The notes beneath the pieces were generated by a model. It was not told where the DNA came from. It worked only from the letters and a program-made list of their open reading frames with translations, and searched no databases. Made by a program: the position numbers and the translations under genes. 64,000 nt of DNA from JAHEEL01 sp963700375 (lineage in GTDB: Bacteria; Actinomycetota; Acidimicrobiia; Spongiisociales; UBA5794), in contig CAVOXF010000002.1 in the NCBI GenBank assembly GCA_963700375.1, positions 248,001 to 312,000 on the forward strand. Reading direction: 5' to 3'. Shown in pieces: positions 25,494 to 34,006 of this stretch; position 1 is the first letter of the stretch, and the number at the start of each line of letters is the position of its first letter.

Positions 25494-26300
25494 ATGGGCG
25501 AACAACGTTCGGGGATCCTCACCGTGGCCTTTGGTGTCGCGATCGGTCTCCTGATTGCCATCTTGGTATTTCTCGCAATCCGAGCCTTCGGCGGCGATGA
25601 CGAGGCCGCGCTCGAGACGACCACGACTATCTCCACGACGGAAGCGACCACGACGACGTCGAAGGCCACCACCACGACGATCGGATCCGCTACGACGACC
25701 ACGACGGAAGCTGCAACAACTACCACCGTGCCGCCAACGACCACCTCCGAGGCGAACACAACCACGACGGCGGCGCTCCCGCCGCTCGAACTGGAAGCGG
25801 ACGGGATCGGCGGGGTGAAGTTCGGGGCTTCCCCAGATGAGGCGATCGCCTACGCCACGGCATCTCTCGGGTCTCCCGATCGTGACACCGGGTGGGTCGA
25901 CTTCTTCAGCGAGTTTGGGACCTGCCCGCCGCCGGAGGTGCGCGGGGTGCAGTGGGGTACGAACCCTTCCGGATTCGGCCACGCCTTCACCTTGCTGTTC
26001 ACGAAGGCGAACACGACCCACAAGCCGGCCGGCGGAGAGCATCTGTTCGGCTACGACTACTTCGGTGGCGATGTTGACCTGGCGACACCGGCAGGCCTTA
26101 CCGTCGGATCGACACTGCTCGTCGGTCGTACGTTGTATCCCACGATGGAGGTCTTCGAGAGTCCGTGGGACCCCGCGGACGGCACCTGGAGGATTGACGA
26201 CGATCTATCCGACGACTCACAACTCTTCGGCTTCGCAACCGGCCAGACCGATGATTCCTTCGTGACCAGCATCATCGGCGGCGTCACTTGCGGCGAGTGA
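25494..26300 (+). CDS. Membrane-anchored protein with Thr-rich linker, unknown function
   Basis: 268 aa. One N-terminal signal-anchor helix (about residues 8-30) is followed by a low-complexity Thr/Ala/Ser linker (about 40-95, probably extended and O-glycosylated) and an extracellular domain of ~170 residues. That domain starts LELEADGIGGVKFGASPDEAIA, a block common in secreted actinobacterial proteins, and contains two cysteines that could pair. No catalytic motif recognised. The Val-rich antisense frame opposite the linker is an artefact. Confidence 0.8.
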   Translation: MGEQRSGILTVAFGVAIGLLIAILVFLAIRAFGGDDEAALETTTTISTTEATTTTSKATTTTIGSATTTTTEAATTTTVPPTTTSEANTTTTAALPPLELEADGIGGVKFGASPDEAIAYATASLGSPDRDTGWVDFFSEFGTCPPPEVRGVQWGTNPSGFGHAFTLLFTKANTTHKPAGGEHLFGYDYFGGDVDLATPAGLTVGSTLLVGRTLYPTMEVFESPWDPADGTWRIDDDLSDDSQLFGFATGQTDDSFVTSIIGGVTCGE

Positions 26301-26305
26301 GTTGA

Positions 26306-26394
26306 ACCGGTCCCCCCGCCGGAGGTTGGGAGACGAGGAGGAGCGCTAGCGACGACGCAGGGGGCCATTGGGGGCTCGAATCGTGCCGATGAGG
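26306..26394 (+). repeat. Intergenic repeat family A, copy 2
   Basis: Starts just after the preceding stop and matches the element at 6747-6830. Shared parts are CCGGTCCCCCC, a spacer, GAGGAGCGC.AGCGACGACG and a G-run followed by GGGGGC and GATGAGG.C. The G-rich arm of the stem is shorter in this copy. Confidence 0.55.
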
Positions 26395-26418
26395 TCTGCC
26401 GCTTCTCGCGCTCTGCGT

Positions 26419-27435
26419 CTAGACGATCTCCACGCCGCCGTCACCGTCGACGATGCGGCCGATGACGGTGGCTTCCTGGTCGTAGGACCTGAAGCCTCGG
26501 ATGAGAAGGTCGGCATCTTCCTCGGGGGCGATGGCGACGAAGCCGATTCCCATGTTGAACGTGCGGAACATCTCGTCTTCGGAGACCGACCCCAGGTTCT
26601 GGAGCACATTGAAGACCTCCGGAACCTCCCAGCGGGACCGCTCCAAGACGGCCGCGGTGCCGTCGGGGAGAATCTTCCCCATCCCAACGGGCAGCCCACC
26701 GCTCTTTATGTGGGCCAAGCCGTGGGCCTCGGCACGGGCCAGCGCGTTCACCACGGACTGGGCGTAGACCACGGACGGTTCGAGCAGCACCTCTGCAAAG
26801 GTCTGGTCGGACCCGGGGAAGGTCGCGTCGAGATCGAGTTGATCGACGATCAGAGCCCGAACGAGCGAGAAGCCGCTTGTCCGGAGATTGGGGCTGTGGA
26901 CACCGACCACCACATCGCCGACCTCGATCCGTTCGTTGTCGATCTCGTCGCCGAGTTCCACGATCCCCAACGCCGTGGCCGCGAGGTCGAAGCGGTCGCC
27001 GTCGATGACGCCCGGGTTTTCGACCGTCTCACCGCCGAGCAGCGCAACGTCATTGTCGGCGCATGCATCGGTGATCGACTCAACCAGCAGTTCGACGCGG
27101 TCGAGGTCGAGGTAGCCGATGGCGATGTAGTCCTGAATGGCGAGCGGTATCGCGCCTCCGCTCGAGAGATCGTCGACGACCATGGCGAGCAGGTCGTAGC
27201 CAAGGCCTTCGATCAAGCCCGTCGCACGGGCGATCTCCGACTTGGTGCCAATGCCGGCGGTTGACATCACCAGCACCGGCTTGTTGAACCCCGGCGGGAC
27301 ACGGAGGCCGGCGGAGAATCCGCCAAACCCTCCGAGCACGTCGTCGGTCCACGTGGAGGTGACCCGCCAACCGATTCGGTCAACGAGTTCTTCGGTCGCG
27401 TCGAATTCGACGCCGGAGTCGTGTCCGCTGCTCAT
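26419..27435 (-). CDS. purM: Phosphoribosylformylglycinamidine cyclo-ligase
   Basis: AIR synthetase, fifth step of purine synthesis, 338 aa. Characteristic blocks: STAGIGTKSEIA (usually DGVGTK), MVVDDLSSGGAIPLAIQDYIA (usually MCVNDLL), LLGGETVENPGVI, GVHSPNLRTSGFSLVRAL, HIKSGGLPVGMGKILPDG (usually HITGGG), and FNMGIGFVAI. Several consensus positions differ slightly but all motifs are present. purA and purB lie 20 kb away; no other pur gene is adjacent. Confidence 0.88.
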   Translation of the reverse strand: MSSGHDSGVEFDATEELVDRIGWRVTSTWTDDVLGGFGGFSAGLRVPPGFNKPVLVMSTAGIGTKSEIARATGLIEGLGYDLLAMVVDDLSSGGAIPLAIQDYIAIGYLDLDRVELLVESITDACADNDVALLGGETVENPGVIDGDRFDLAATALGIVELGDEIDNERIEVGDVVVGVHSPNLRTSGFSLVRALIVDQLDLDATFPGSDQTFAEVLLEPSVVYAQSVVNALARAEAHGLAHIKSGGLPVGMGKILPDGTAAVLERSRWEVPEVFNVLQNLGSVSEDEMFRTFNMGIGFVAIAPEEDADLLIRGFRSYDQEATVIGRIVDGDGGVEIV

Positions 27436-27549
27436 CCGTACAGGTCAGAGGGTACCGCCCTCGAGCCACGGTCCCGCGCTCCCTCGGAAATCTTGTCGCC
27501 CACGCGGGCATGTTCGATGGTTTCGTAGGATGAGAGTCACGGAGGACAT

Positions 27550-28020
27550 GTGGAACCCGATGCCCATCGAGCGTTCACCCGGTTTGTCAAGGAGACAGAG
27601 CCGAGACTCTCGTACGCACTCGCCGCGGCCTACGGACCGGAAGTGGGAGCAGAGGCAACCTCCGATGCTCTTGTCTGGGCGTTCGAGAACTGGGAGCGCC
27701 TCGAGGCCAAGCGGAACCCGGCCGGGTATCTGTACCGGGTTGGCCAGTCGAAGGCCAGGCGCTATCACCGTCCGCGGGTGCTGTTCCCAGCGCTTCCCGG
27801 GGCGGAAGCCCCGTCGGTTGAGCCGGGGCTCACCGCTGCTTTGGGGAGCCTGTCGAAGAATCAGCGGGTGGCCGTCGTGCTGATTCATGGGATGGACTAC
27901 AGCGAACGAGAAGTCGCCGATCTGTTGGGGATCTCCCGATGGTCGGTCCGCACCCACGCCGACCGCGGCCTTCGGCGAGTACGCAGCGCATTGGGGGTGA
28001 GCGCAGATGTCGGGAGTTGA
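27550..28020 (+). CDS. RNA polymerase sigma factor, ECF (sigma-70 family)
   Basis: 156 aa with a GTG start. The region 2 part (FVKETEPRLSYALAAAYGPEVGAEATSDALVWAFENWERL) resembles SigE-family ECF factors. Region 4 (LSKNQRVAVVLIHGMDYSEREVADLLG...SVRTHADRGLRRVR) is a clear HTH. The 3' end overlaps the next gene by 14 bases, the usual arrangement for a sigma factor and its membrane anti-sigma partner. Confidence 0.88.
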   Translation: MEPDAHRAFTRFVKETEPRLSYALAAAYGPEVGAEATSDALVWAFENWERLEAKRNPAGYLYRVGQSKARRYHRPRVLFPALPGAEAPSVEPGLTAALGSLSKNQRVAVVLIHGMDYSEREVADLLGISRWSVRTHADRGLRRVRSALGVSADVGS

Positions 28021-28930
28021 GCATCAATTGCGCGAGTACTTCGATGCCAGCGTCGAGCGGATCTCCGTCGATGACGTCATCGCACACGCCGAGGTGCAAG
28101 AGGACCTACTCCAACCGCTCCGTTCGCGGCGGACGCTCAAGCCGGCATGGGCGGCGGTTGGAGCATTCGCCGCCACGATCGTGGGCCTTGGTGGGTTCTC
28201 CGCTGCCCTCAAGCTGTCGGAACGGGTTGCCGGGGAGTTCGGTGCGGGTGGTTCCGAGATCGTGGCCACCGACGGCGGGACACTCGGCATCTGGCTGATC
28301 GCGGCGTTTGTGGCCGCATTGGCCGCCGCAGGCGTGACCTGGCTTATTCGCAGGCCCGCGGAGCAGCCACCAACGGACCAAGAGGACCAAGGAAAGGTGA
28401 TGGTCATGGAAACCATCGAAGACACCGACCGCGAGGTCGGCGCGACCAAGGAAGTGAAGAATTCCAGCCGCTGGCCGATCGTGCTCGTCGTCGTGCTCGC
28501 GATCGCCGTCGCTGGCCTCGTCGCCTGGATGACCCTCGCGATGCGGCCGAATAGCCCGAACGCGGCGCCTGCAGAGATCGTCCAATTGATGGAGGACTAC
28601 AACGCGGCGTGGAATGCCTACGACGCGGATGCATTGGCCGGGCTTGTGACGGATGGATACCGGATCTATGGCCCTGAGGCTGCCGACTTCGATCACGACT
28701 TCGAGAGTCTTCGGACGTACCTGATGCCTCTGCTCGAGGATTGGGACTGGGAGGTCACGGCGCCTGGACCGATCTACGCCGTAAACATCTCCGGAAGCAC
28801 GTGGGCTGTGTCCGGGGAGGGTTCCACGATCACTCGCAACGGTATCGAGCACGAGCAGAACGCCGTGTGGACGGTTGTGGACCGTGACGGTGAATTCCTC
28901 GTGAGCGAGCACTACATGGTTGGCGGCTGA
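28007..28930 (+). CDS. Membrane protein with C-terminal SnoaL/NTF2-like domain, putative anti-sigma partner
   Basis: 307 aa. A short N-terminal cytoplasmic segment (1-43), helices at about 46-66 and 94-115, a charged loop, a third helix at about 156-178, then a SnoaL-like fold (EIVQLMEDYNAAWNAYDADALAGLV... to the end). Overlap with the sigma gene suggests the N-terminal part is an anti-sigma module, although the HXXXCXXC zinc motif is absent. An internal GGAAAGG at 28391-28397 precedes the in-frame ATG at 28400 (residue 132), so a second, shorter product is possible. Role inferred from position only. Confidence 0.75.
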   Translation: MSGVEHQLREYFDASVERISVDDVIAHAEVQEDLLQPLRSRRTLKPAWAAVGAFAATIVGLGGFSAALKLSERVAGEFGAGGSEIVATDGGTLGIWLIAAFVAALAAAGVTWLIRRPAEQPPTDQEDQGKVMVMETIEDTDREVGATKEVKNSSRWPIVLVVVLAIAVAGLVAWMTLAMRPNSPNAAPAEIVQLMEDYNAAWNAYDADALAGLVTDGYRIYGPEAADFDHDFESLRTYLMPLLEDWDWEVTAPGPIYAVNISGSTWAVSGEGSTITRNGIEHEQNAVWTVVDRDGEFLVSEHYMVGG

Positions 28931-28950
28931 CCACAACCCAAGTCGAGATC

Positions 28951-28979
28951 AATCCCTCGGGGGTCCACCCCGGGGGATT
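28951..28979. terminator. Hairpin terminator between convergent genes
   Basis: 12-bp stem with one T-G pair (AATCCCTCGGGG with CCCCGGGGGATT) and 5-nt loop GTCCA, 20 bp after the membrane protein stop and before the convergent rhomboid gene end. Confidence 0.65.
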
Positions 28980-29016
28980 CGTCCGTTCTCACTCGATCGC
29001 CTGGTTCGCGGACCGC

Positions 29017-29865
29017 TCAGAACGGCGCAACCATCAAGACGACGACGAGATCGGCGGCAATCACGGCTCCCGCAATCGCCGTTCGTATCCCAACGGCGTT
29101 TGCCTTCCCCGCCGCGAAGACCGACCAGAGCGCGGCGATGCCGAGGCCGGCCACGAAGCCGCCGAGATGGGCGAGGCCGTCGATGCCCGGCGAGAGGCTG
29201 ATCACGACGTTGATCGCCAGGAGCACGAACAACTGGGTGAACATCGAACGCCCGCCCGGGGTGTTGCGCATCTTCCAAGCCACGAAGATCCATGCTCCGA
29301 AGAGGCCGAAGATGGCACCTGACGCCCCGATGCTGACCTGGTTCAGCGGGCCGATCAGGTACGAGAACAATCCTCCGGCGCCGGCCGCGGCCAGATACAG
29401 AGCTGCGAACGGCACTGATCCGACCTGCTGCTCCATCCGCGGTCCGAAGAGATAGAGCGCGTACATGTTGAAACCGACGTGGATGAAGGATCCGTGAAGC
29501 AGGGCCGCGGTGAAGATGCGCCACCAGTCTCCGTCGGCTACGAGCCAGTTTGCCTGTGCAAACGCATTCGTCAGCCAGACGTCGAGGTCGGTCGAGAGCA
29601 TCCCGACAACGAAGATCGCAACCGTGACGGCCATGATCGCGAAGCTGACCGGCGCTGTCTGGAACGTCGGTCTTCCGTAGATCTGGCGGCCCTGGATGAC
29701 CCGGTGCCGGTCGCTCGGAGCGGCACAGTCAGGACAGAGTTGACCGACCGCGTTGTCGTGGCTGCAGTCGACGCAGATCGGCTTGCCGCATCGACTGCAC
29801 GACAAGCCCGTGATCCGATCCGGATGGCGGTAGCAGACGGGTACGGTCGTCTCTGATGGCTCCAT
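29017..29865 (-). CDS. Rhomboid family intramembrane serine protease with N-terminal zinc finger
   Basis: 282 aa. The N-terminus has a B-box-like zinc site (CYRHPDR...CSRCGKPIC..C...CPDC, residues 11-47), then six to seven membrane helices. Catalytic Ser 182 is in GASGAIFG and His 233 in LAHLGGF; HGSFIHVGFNMYALY carries the conserved His/Asn of helix 2. The protease cleaves membrane substrates; its target is unknown. The zinc finger before the rhomboid domain is a frequent actinobacterial layout. Confidence 0.92.
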   Translation of the reverse strand: MEPSETTVPVCYRHPDRITGLSCSRCGKPICVDCSHDNAVGQLCPDCAAPSDRHRVIQGRQIYGRPTFQTAPVSFAIMAVTVAIFVVGMLSTDLDVWLTNAFAQANWLVADGDWWRIFTAALLHGSFIHVGFNMYALYLFGPRMEQQVGSVPFAALYLAAAGAGGLFSYLIGPLNQVSIGASGAIFGLFGAWIFVAWKMRNTPGGRSMFTQLFVLLAINVVISLSPGIDGLAHLGGFVAGLGIAALWSVFAAGKANAVGIRTAIAGAVIAADLVVVLMVAPF

Positions 29866-29945
29866 GTCGAACGCAACCTACCGATCGAGAGGAGATAATC
29901 CGACTGCGACCGGTGGGGCCGGCGTTGGGCTGACCGGGTTTCCGG

Positions 29946-31223
29946 CTATCGGCCGATGCGATCGAGATTGCGGAAGATCATGCCGCCGGCCGGGAGGAAC
30001 CACGGCTTGCCGCGGTAGTAGAACCGGGTGGGGTGGGGGAGGCCGAGGAACGGGTCGTCATCGGAGACCCCTCCGATCAGGCCGCCGACCGCCGTGCCGA
30101 GGTAGGTGGCGAGGCCCATGCCGTGGCCGCCATAGCCCACGGCGTACCAGACTCCGCTGCCGGTCTGTCCGAGATGGGGGAGCAGGTCGAACGTGGCCGC
30201 GAGTCTTCCGCCCCACACATGCGTCAGTTCAACACCGGCGAGATCGGGGAAGAGCGTGCCGATCGCGGTCTGCATGCCGGCCGCAACCTCCGACAGTTCG
30301 AGGTTGGGGGAGAGGTTCGGCCGGCCTCCAAACAGAAGCCGGTTGTCCTCGGAACGACGGAAGTAGTTCAAGAAGCGTCGCTTCGTCCAGTAGATGCGGT
30401 TCCCCGGCATGAGGCGTTCGAGCAGATCTGGTTCGAGGGGGACGGTCGCGACCATGTACGACCCGATGGGGACCACCTGGCGCCGGACTTCGGGAGCGAG
30501 GTCCTCCGGCGTGTAGCCGTTCGTTGCCAGGAGAACGTCCCCGGCCTGAATCGTCCCCTTGCTCGTGGCGACGAAGTGGACAGAGCCCGACCGGTACAGG
30601 CCCGTGACCTGGCAGTTCTCGACGATGGGGACACCACGATGGGCGACGCCGCCGGCGAGTCCGAAGTTGTACTTCGCCGGGTCGACGGCGGCGTCTGCGG
30701 TGCTGACCACGGCGTACGCGAACGCATCCGATCCGATGACGGAGGGAAGATCGTCGCCCACGACGACGGTGGTCTCGAACCCGTAGGTCTCCTTCATGGT
30801 GCGAGATACTTCGCGAGCACCGTCGATCGCGTCTGTCCGATAGCCGAGGGAGACGGCGCCGCACCGTCGAAAGTCCGCATCGAAACCATCTTCGGTGATG
30901 ATGCGGCCCGCGAGGTCGATCGCCTCGAGGGAGGCATCCCACAACGCCCCCGCCTTGTCGGGGCCGAAGCGCTTCGTGAGGGTGGCGTTGCCCGGCTTCA
31001 GCCCGTAGTTGAGTTGGCCGCCGTTCATCGAGGAGGCGCCCTGACCGAGCGCCATGGCATCGACGACGACGACCGAACGTCCGAGGTCCGCGAGGCGCCG
31101 TGCGGCGGTCAGTCCGGTGATTCCGGCGCCGATGATGACGACGTCGACAGTCGATGGCGGCTCTTCGACTGTTAGGCCATCGGGCCGAGGTGTCCGATCG
31201 GTCCAGTAGGGAACCGTCTTCAT
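29946..31223 (-). CDS. FAD-dependent amine/D-amino acid oxidase family protein
   Basis: 425 aa from the ATG at 31223. Dinucleotide-binding motif VVIIGAGITGLTAARRLADLG at about 28-48 (conserved GxGxxG). GASSMNGGQLNYGLKPG is the block found in gamma-glutamylputrescine oxidase (PuuB)-like and ordA proteins. C-terminal HVWGGRLAATFDLLPHLG and YAVGYGGHGMGLATYLG complete the DAO fold. Substrate is probably a secondary amine or an acylated polyamine, which would fit the polyamine-type transporter 3 kb away, but this is inference. Confidence 0.85.
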   Translation of the reverse strand: MKTVPYWTDRTPRPDGLTVEEPPSTVDVVIIGAGITGLTAARRLADLGRSVVVVDAMALGQGASSMNGGQLNYGLKPGNATLTKRFGPDKAGALWDASLEAIDLAGRIITEDGFDADFRRCGAVSLGYRTDAIDGAREVSRTMKETYGFETTVVVGDDLPSVIGSDAFAYAVVSTADAAVDPAKYNFGLAGGVAHRGVPIVENCQVTGLYRSGSVHFVATSKGTIQAGDVLLATNGYTPEDLAPEVRRQVVPIGSYMVATVPLEPDLLERLMPGNRIYWTKRRFLNYFRRSEDNRLLFGGRPNLSPNLELSEVAAGMQTAIGTLFPDLAGVELTHVWGGRLAATFDLLPHLGQTGSGVWYAVGYGGHGMGLATYLGTAVGGLIGGVSDDDPFLGLPHPTRFYYRGKPWFLPAGGMIFRNLDRIGR

Positions 31224-31280
31224 GGGCGTGATCTTACCGAGTCGTGACGAATTCAAGGTTGCCTCGACCAGAGCGGCCCT

Positions 31281-32183
31281 CTACCCACCCAGCCACTCAC
31301 ATGTGCGGAGCGTCGTCGGGTCGTAGTGGACCAGTTCTTCTTCGATCTGACCGCCTTCGTCGACCTCCCATACGACCGCAACCGTTACCGGACAGGCGTC
31401 GTCGACGACGTCGAACACCACGCCGGCACGGTCGCCGTGCTGCTGCGCGAACGGCACGACGGTCTCCCAATTCGCCTCAGGCAGGGATGCGAACCATCGT
31501 TCCGCCTCTGCCTCGATGTCAGATCGGCCCGCGGCGTCGATCCGCGCCAGCCCGTCATGGCGTGTTGCCTGCTCGGTGTAGAGGGCGCCGACTTCGGAAG
31601 AATCGCCCGTGTTCCATGCACCCACATAGCGCTCGATGAGACCGAACAGTCGATCTTCCGCGCCGAAGATGCTCATGAGCGACTGCTTGTCGTAGAACAA
31701 CACATTCGACGAGATCGTCCCGTCGTCGGCCACTTCCATCACATCGACCTCGACCAGCGGCTTGTCCTCGGTGAACGTGGTCGAACCAAGGGTGACATCC
31801 CAGAAGTCGATGACCGAGACGGCTGTTGCGTCACCGAGGATGTACGGCCGGTGCGAGATCGATGCCTCGTCCATATAGAACAGGAACGTCCGGTACATCA
31901 GGGCCACGGCCTCAGTGCCTTCGTCGTATTGTCCGAAGGTCACATCATCGAAGACGATCTCGGGCGAATACGAGGCCGCGACGAATGCAGTCACCGCCTC
32001 CGAATCGGCGTCCTCCGAGCGGAGCTCATCGAAAGCCTTGGCTTCGGCATCCAGCACTACGAACTTGGCCTCAGCCGCCGCCACGGCGTCTCCGTCGAGG
32101 CCGGGCAGGCCTGTACTCCCGTCGCCGCACCCTCCAACGAGCAGGACAAGCGCCGCTAGCCACGCGAGCCGCAGGTACAACAC
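31281..32183 (-). CDS. Lipoprotein with two SnoaL/NTF2-like domains
   Basis: 300 aa. Signal peptide with lipobox VGGC (Cys 19). Two NTF2/SnoaL-like repeats follow, the first at about 35-165 and the second at about 175-295 (FGLIERYVGAWNTGDSSEVGALYTEQATRHDGL, typical of the fold). No catalytic residues can be assigned; such domains bind small ligands. It lies 57 bp downstream of the FAD oxidase start on the same strand but probably has its own promoter. Upstream bases 32184-32293 show no feature. Confidence 0.78.
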   Translation of the reverse strand: MLYLRLAWLAALVLLVGGCGDGSTGLPGLDGDAVAAAEAKFVVLDAEAKAFDELRSEDADSEAVTAFVAASYSPEIVFDDVTFGQYDEGTEAVALMYRTFLFYMDEASISHRPYILGDATAVSVIDFWDVTLGSTTFTEDKPLVEVDVMEVADDGTISSNVLFYDKQSLMSIFGAEDRLFGLIERYVGAWNTGDSSEVGALYTEQATRHDGLARIDAAGRSDIEAEAERWFASLPEANWETVVPFAQQHGDRAGVVFDVVDDACPVTVAVVWEVDEGGQIEEELVHYDPTTLRTCEWLGG

Positions 32184-32293
32184 CGGAGCCTCCTTCCGTG
32201 CGATTCACCGGCGATCATCGCGCCGCACGCCCCCGCCGTCCAGGGGAGGGCCGGGCCCCCTCGCGCCTGCGGGAGGCCTCCGGCTAGGCCGGA

Positions 32294-33878
32294 TCACACC
32301 TCGTATGCCACGTCGCCTTGGACCATCGTCAGGTCGACGCTCGCGGCGAAGGCGTCCAACGCGGTGACGAGGGGACGGTCGATGATGACGAGGTCGGCGT
32401 CGAAACCGATGTCGATCCGGCCCGTATGGCCTTCACGATGAGCGAGCCACGCCGATCCGGCGGTGTAGGCCGTGATCGCCTCCTCCATCGTGATCCGCTG
32501 CTCCGCCAGGAAAGGCTCGGGACGTGAGGTCGGCCTGGTACGCGAGACCGCCGTGCCGATGCCGAGGAGCGGGTCAGGGGAGGAGACGTTCCAGTCCGAA
32601 CCGAACGCGAGCGGCGCGCCGGCGTCGAGAAGTGAACGCCATGGGTACTGGTGTCCGGCAGCTGTGGGGTTGAGAAACGGGATGGTGAGGACATCCATCT
32701 GATCCTCGTGACGGGCCCAGAGCGGCTGAGCATTCGCCCCCGCCCCGAGGGAAGCGAATCGGGGCACGTCGGCACGGTCGACGACCTGGATATGGGCGAG
32801 GTGGTGCCGTCGCCTGCCGTCTCCGTTGGCCCGGATCGCAGCCTCGATGGCGTCGAGGCCCTGACGCACGGCACGGTCACCGAGGGCGTGGAAGTGCACC
32901 TGGAAGCCCGCGGCGTCGAGCATCGTCACATACCGGATGAGGTCGCCGGGTTCGATGAAGTCGATACCGCGGTTGTCGGTCGGATTGCCGTTCGCATCGA
33001 GATACGGTTCGAGCATCGATGCGGTGTAATTCTCGGCCACACCGTCCAGCATTATCTTGATCGACGTCGCGCGATAGCGGCCGGGTGGCGTGGAATCGCG
33101 TCGGGCGGCGAACGCTTCGACCTGCTCCGCCCCCCGCGTTCGCTCCCACCACAGTCCGCCGATGACATCAGCGATGAGTCCGCCGCGGCCATCGAGAGTC
33201 ACGTACGCGTCGTGCGTCGCCGGATCGACCATGGCGTCCTGCCAGGCCGTGATGCCGAGCGAGAGGAGGTACTCCTGCCCCGCCAGAATCCCCGCGATGC
33301 GTTCGTCAGGGGTCGGTTCCGGCATGAAGGGCAAGATCATGTCGACCGCTCCCTCTTGGAGCGAGCCGATCGGGTTGCCGTGCTCGTCGCGATCGATCCG
33401 GCCATCCGGCGGATCGGGTGTTGCTGCTGTGACCCCGGCGATCTCGAGGGCCTTCGAGTTCACCCAGGCGCCGTGATGGTCCGAGTTCCACAGCATGACC
33501 GGGCGATCGGGAACCACGGTGTCGAGCGCTGCGGTCGTTGGAATACCGCGGTCGAAGGCCTCCATGGACCAGCCGGCGCCCGTGATCCACGGCTTGTCGG
33601 ACCGATTCGCGTACGCAGCGAATCTCGCTCAGGTAGGCCTGTTCAGTGTGCGGGGTCTCGAGGAGGTGGCAGGCGACCAGTTCGAGACCGGCCATCGAAG
33701 GGTGAACATGGGAGTCTTGGAAGCCCGGGAGAAGTGGGCGTCCGCGAAGTTCGATGACGTCAGCGGCCCGAGAGGCCAATTCATCCGATCCGATCTCAGT
33801 GATCGATCCTCTCTCGACGAGGACGGCGGACGCCGTCGGATGTCCATGAACAAGTCCCCCGACGAATGCAGTGATCAT
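32294..33878 (-). pseudogene. Amidohydrolase family protein (YtcJ-like), frameshifted
   Basis: Paralogue type of the gene at 16343, about 527 aa if restored. The N-terminal part (MITAFVGGLVHGHPTAS... GFQDSHVHPSM... ETPHTEQAYLSEI) is in one frame from the ATG at 33878. The rest (AAYANRSDKPWITGAGW..., then ITAWQDAMVDP, FHALGDRAVRQGL, AFGSDWNVSSPDPLLGIG) is in another frame, uninterrupted to 32294. Removing one base from the heptamer AGATTCG (complement of 33619-33625) joins them as SEI-AAYANRSDKPW. The flanks are otherwise well preserved, so the lesion is very recent or a sequencing error. Confidence 0.82.
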
Positions 33879-33957
33879 GCGCGAGATGGTAACGAATTTG
33901 CCGAGCCCGGCGTTCTTGCGCAACTATGGGAAGGGCTTCCACTATCTACGCAGGAAC

Positions 33958-33989
33958 GGGAAGGGGGCGGCTGAAGCCGCCCCCTTCCC
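33958..33989. terminator. Strong terminator hairpin at the end of the pot operon
   Basis: Perfect inverted repeat, 14-bp stem (GGGAAGGGGGCGGC and complement) with a TGAA loop, lying 17 bp after the potD stop (34007, minus strand). Confidence 0.85.
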
Positions 33990-34006
33990 AATCGTCTCTG
34001 CGTCGG

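Noticed and set aside
25379..25765. Valine-rich minus-strand frame
   Set aside because: Mirror image of the ACN-rich Thr linker of the gene at 25494.
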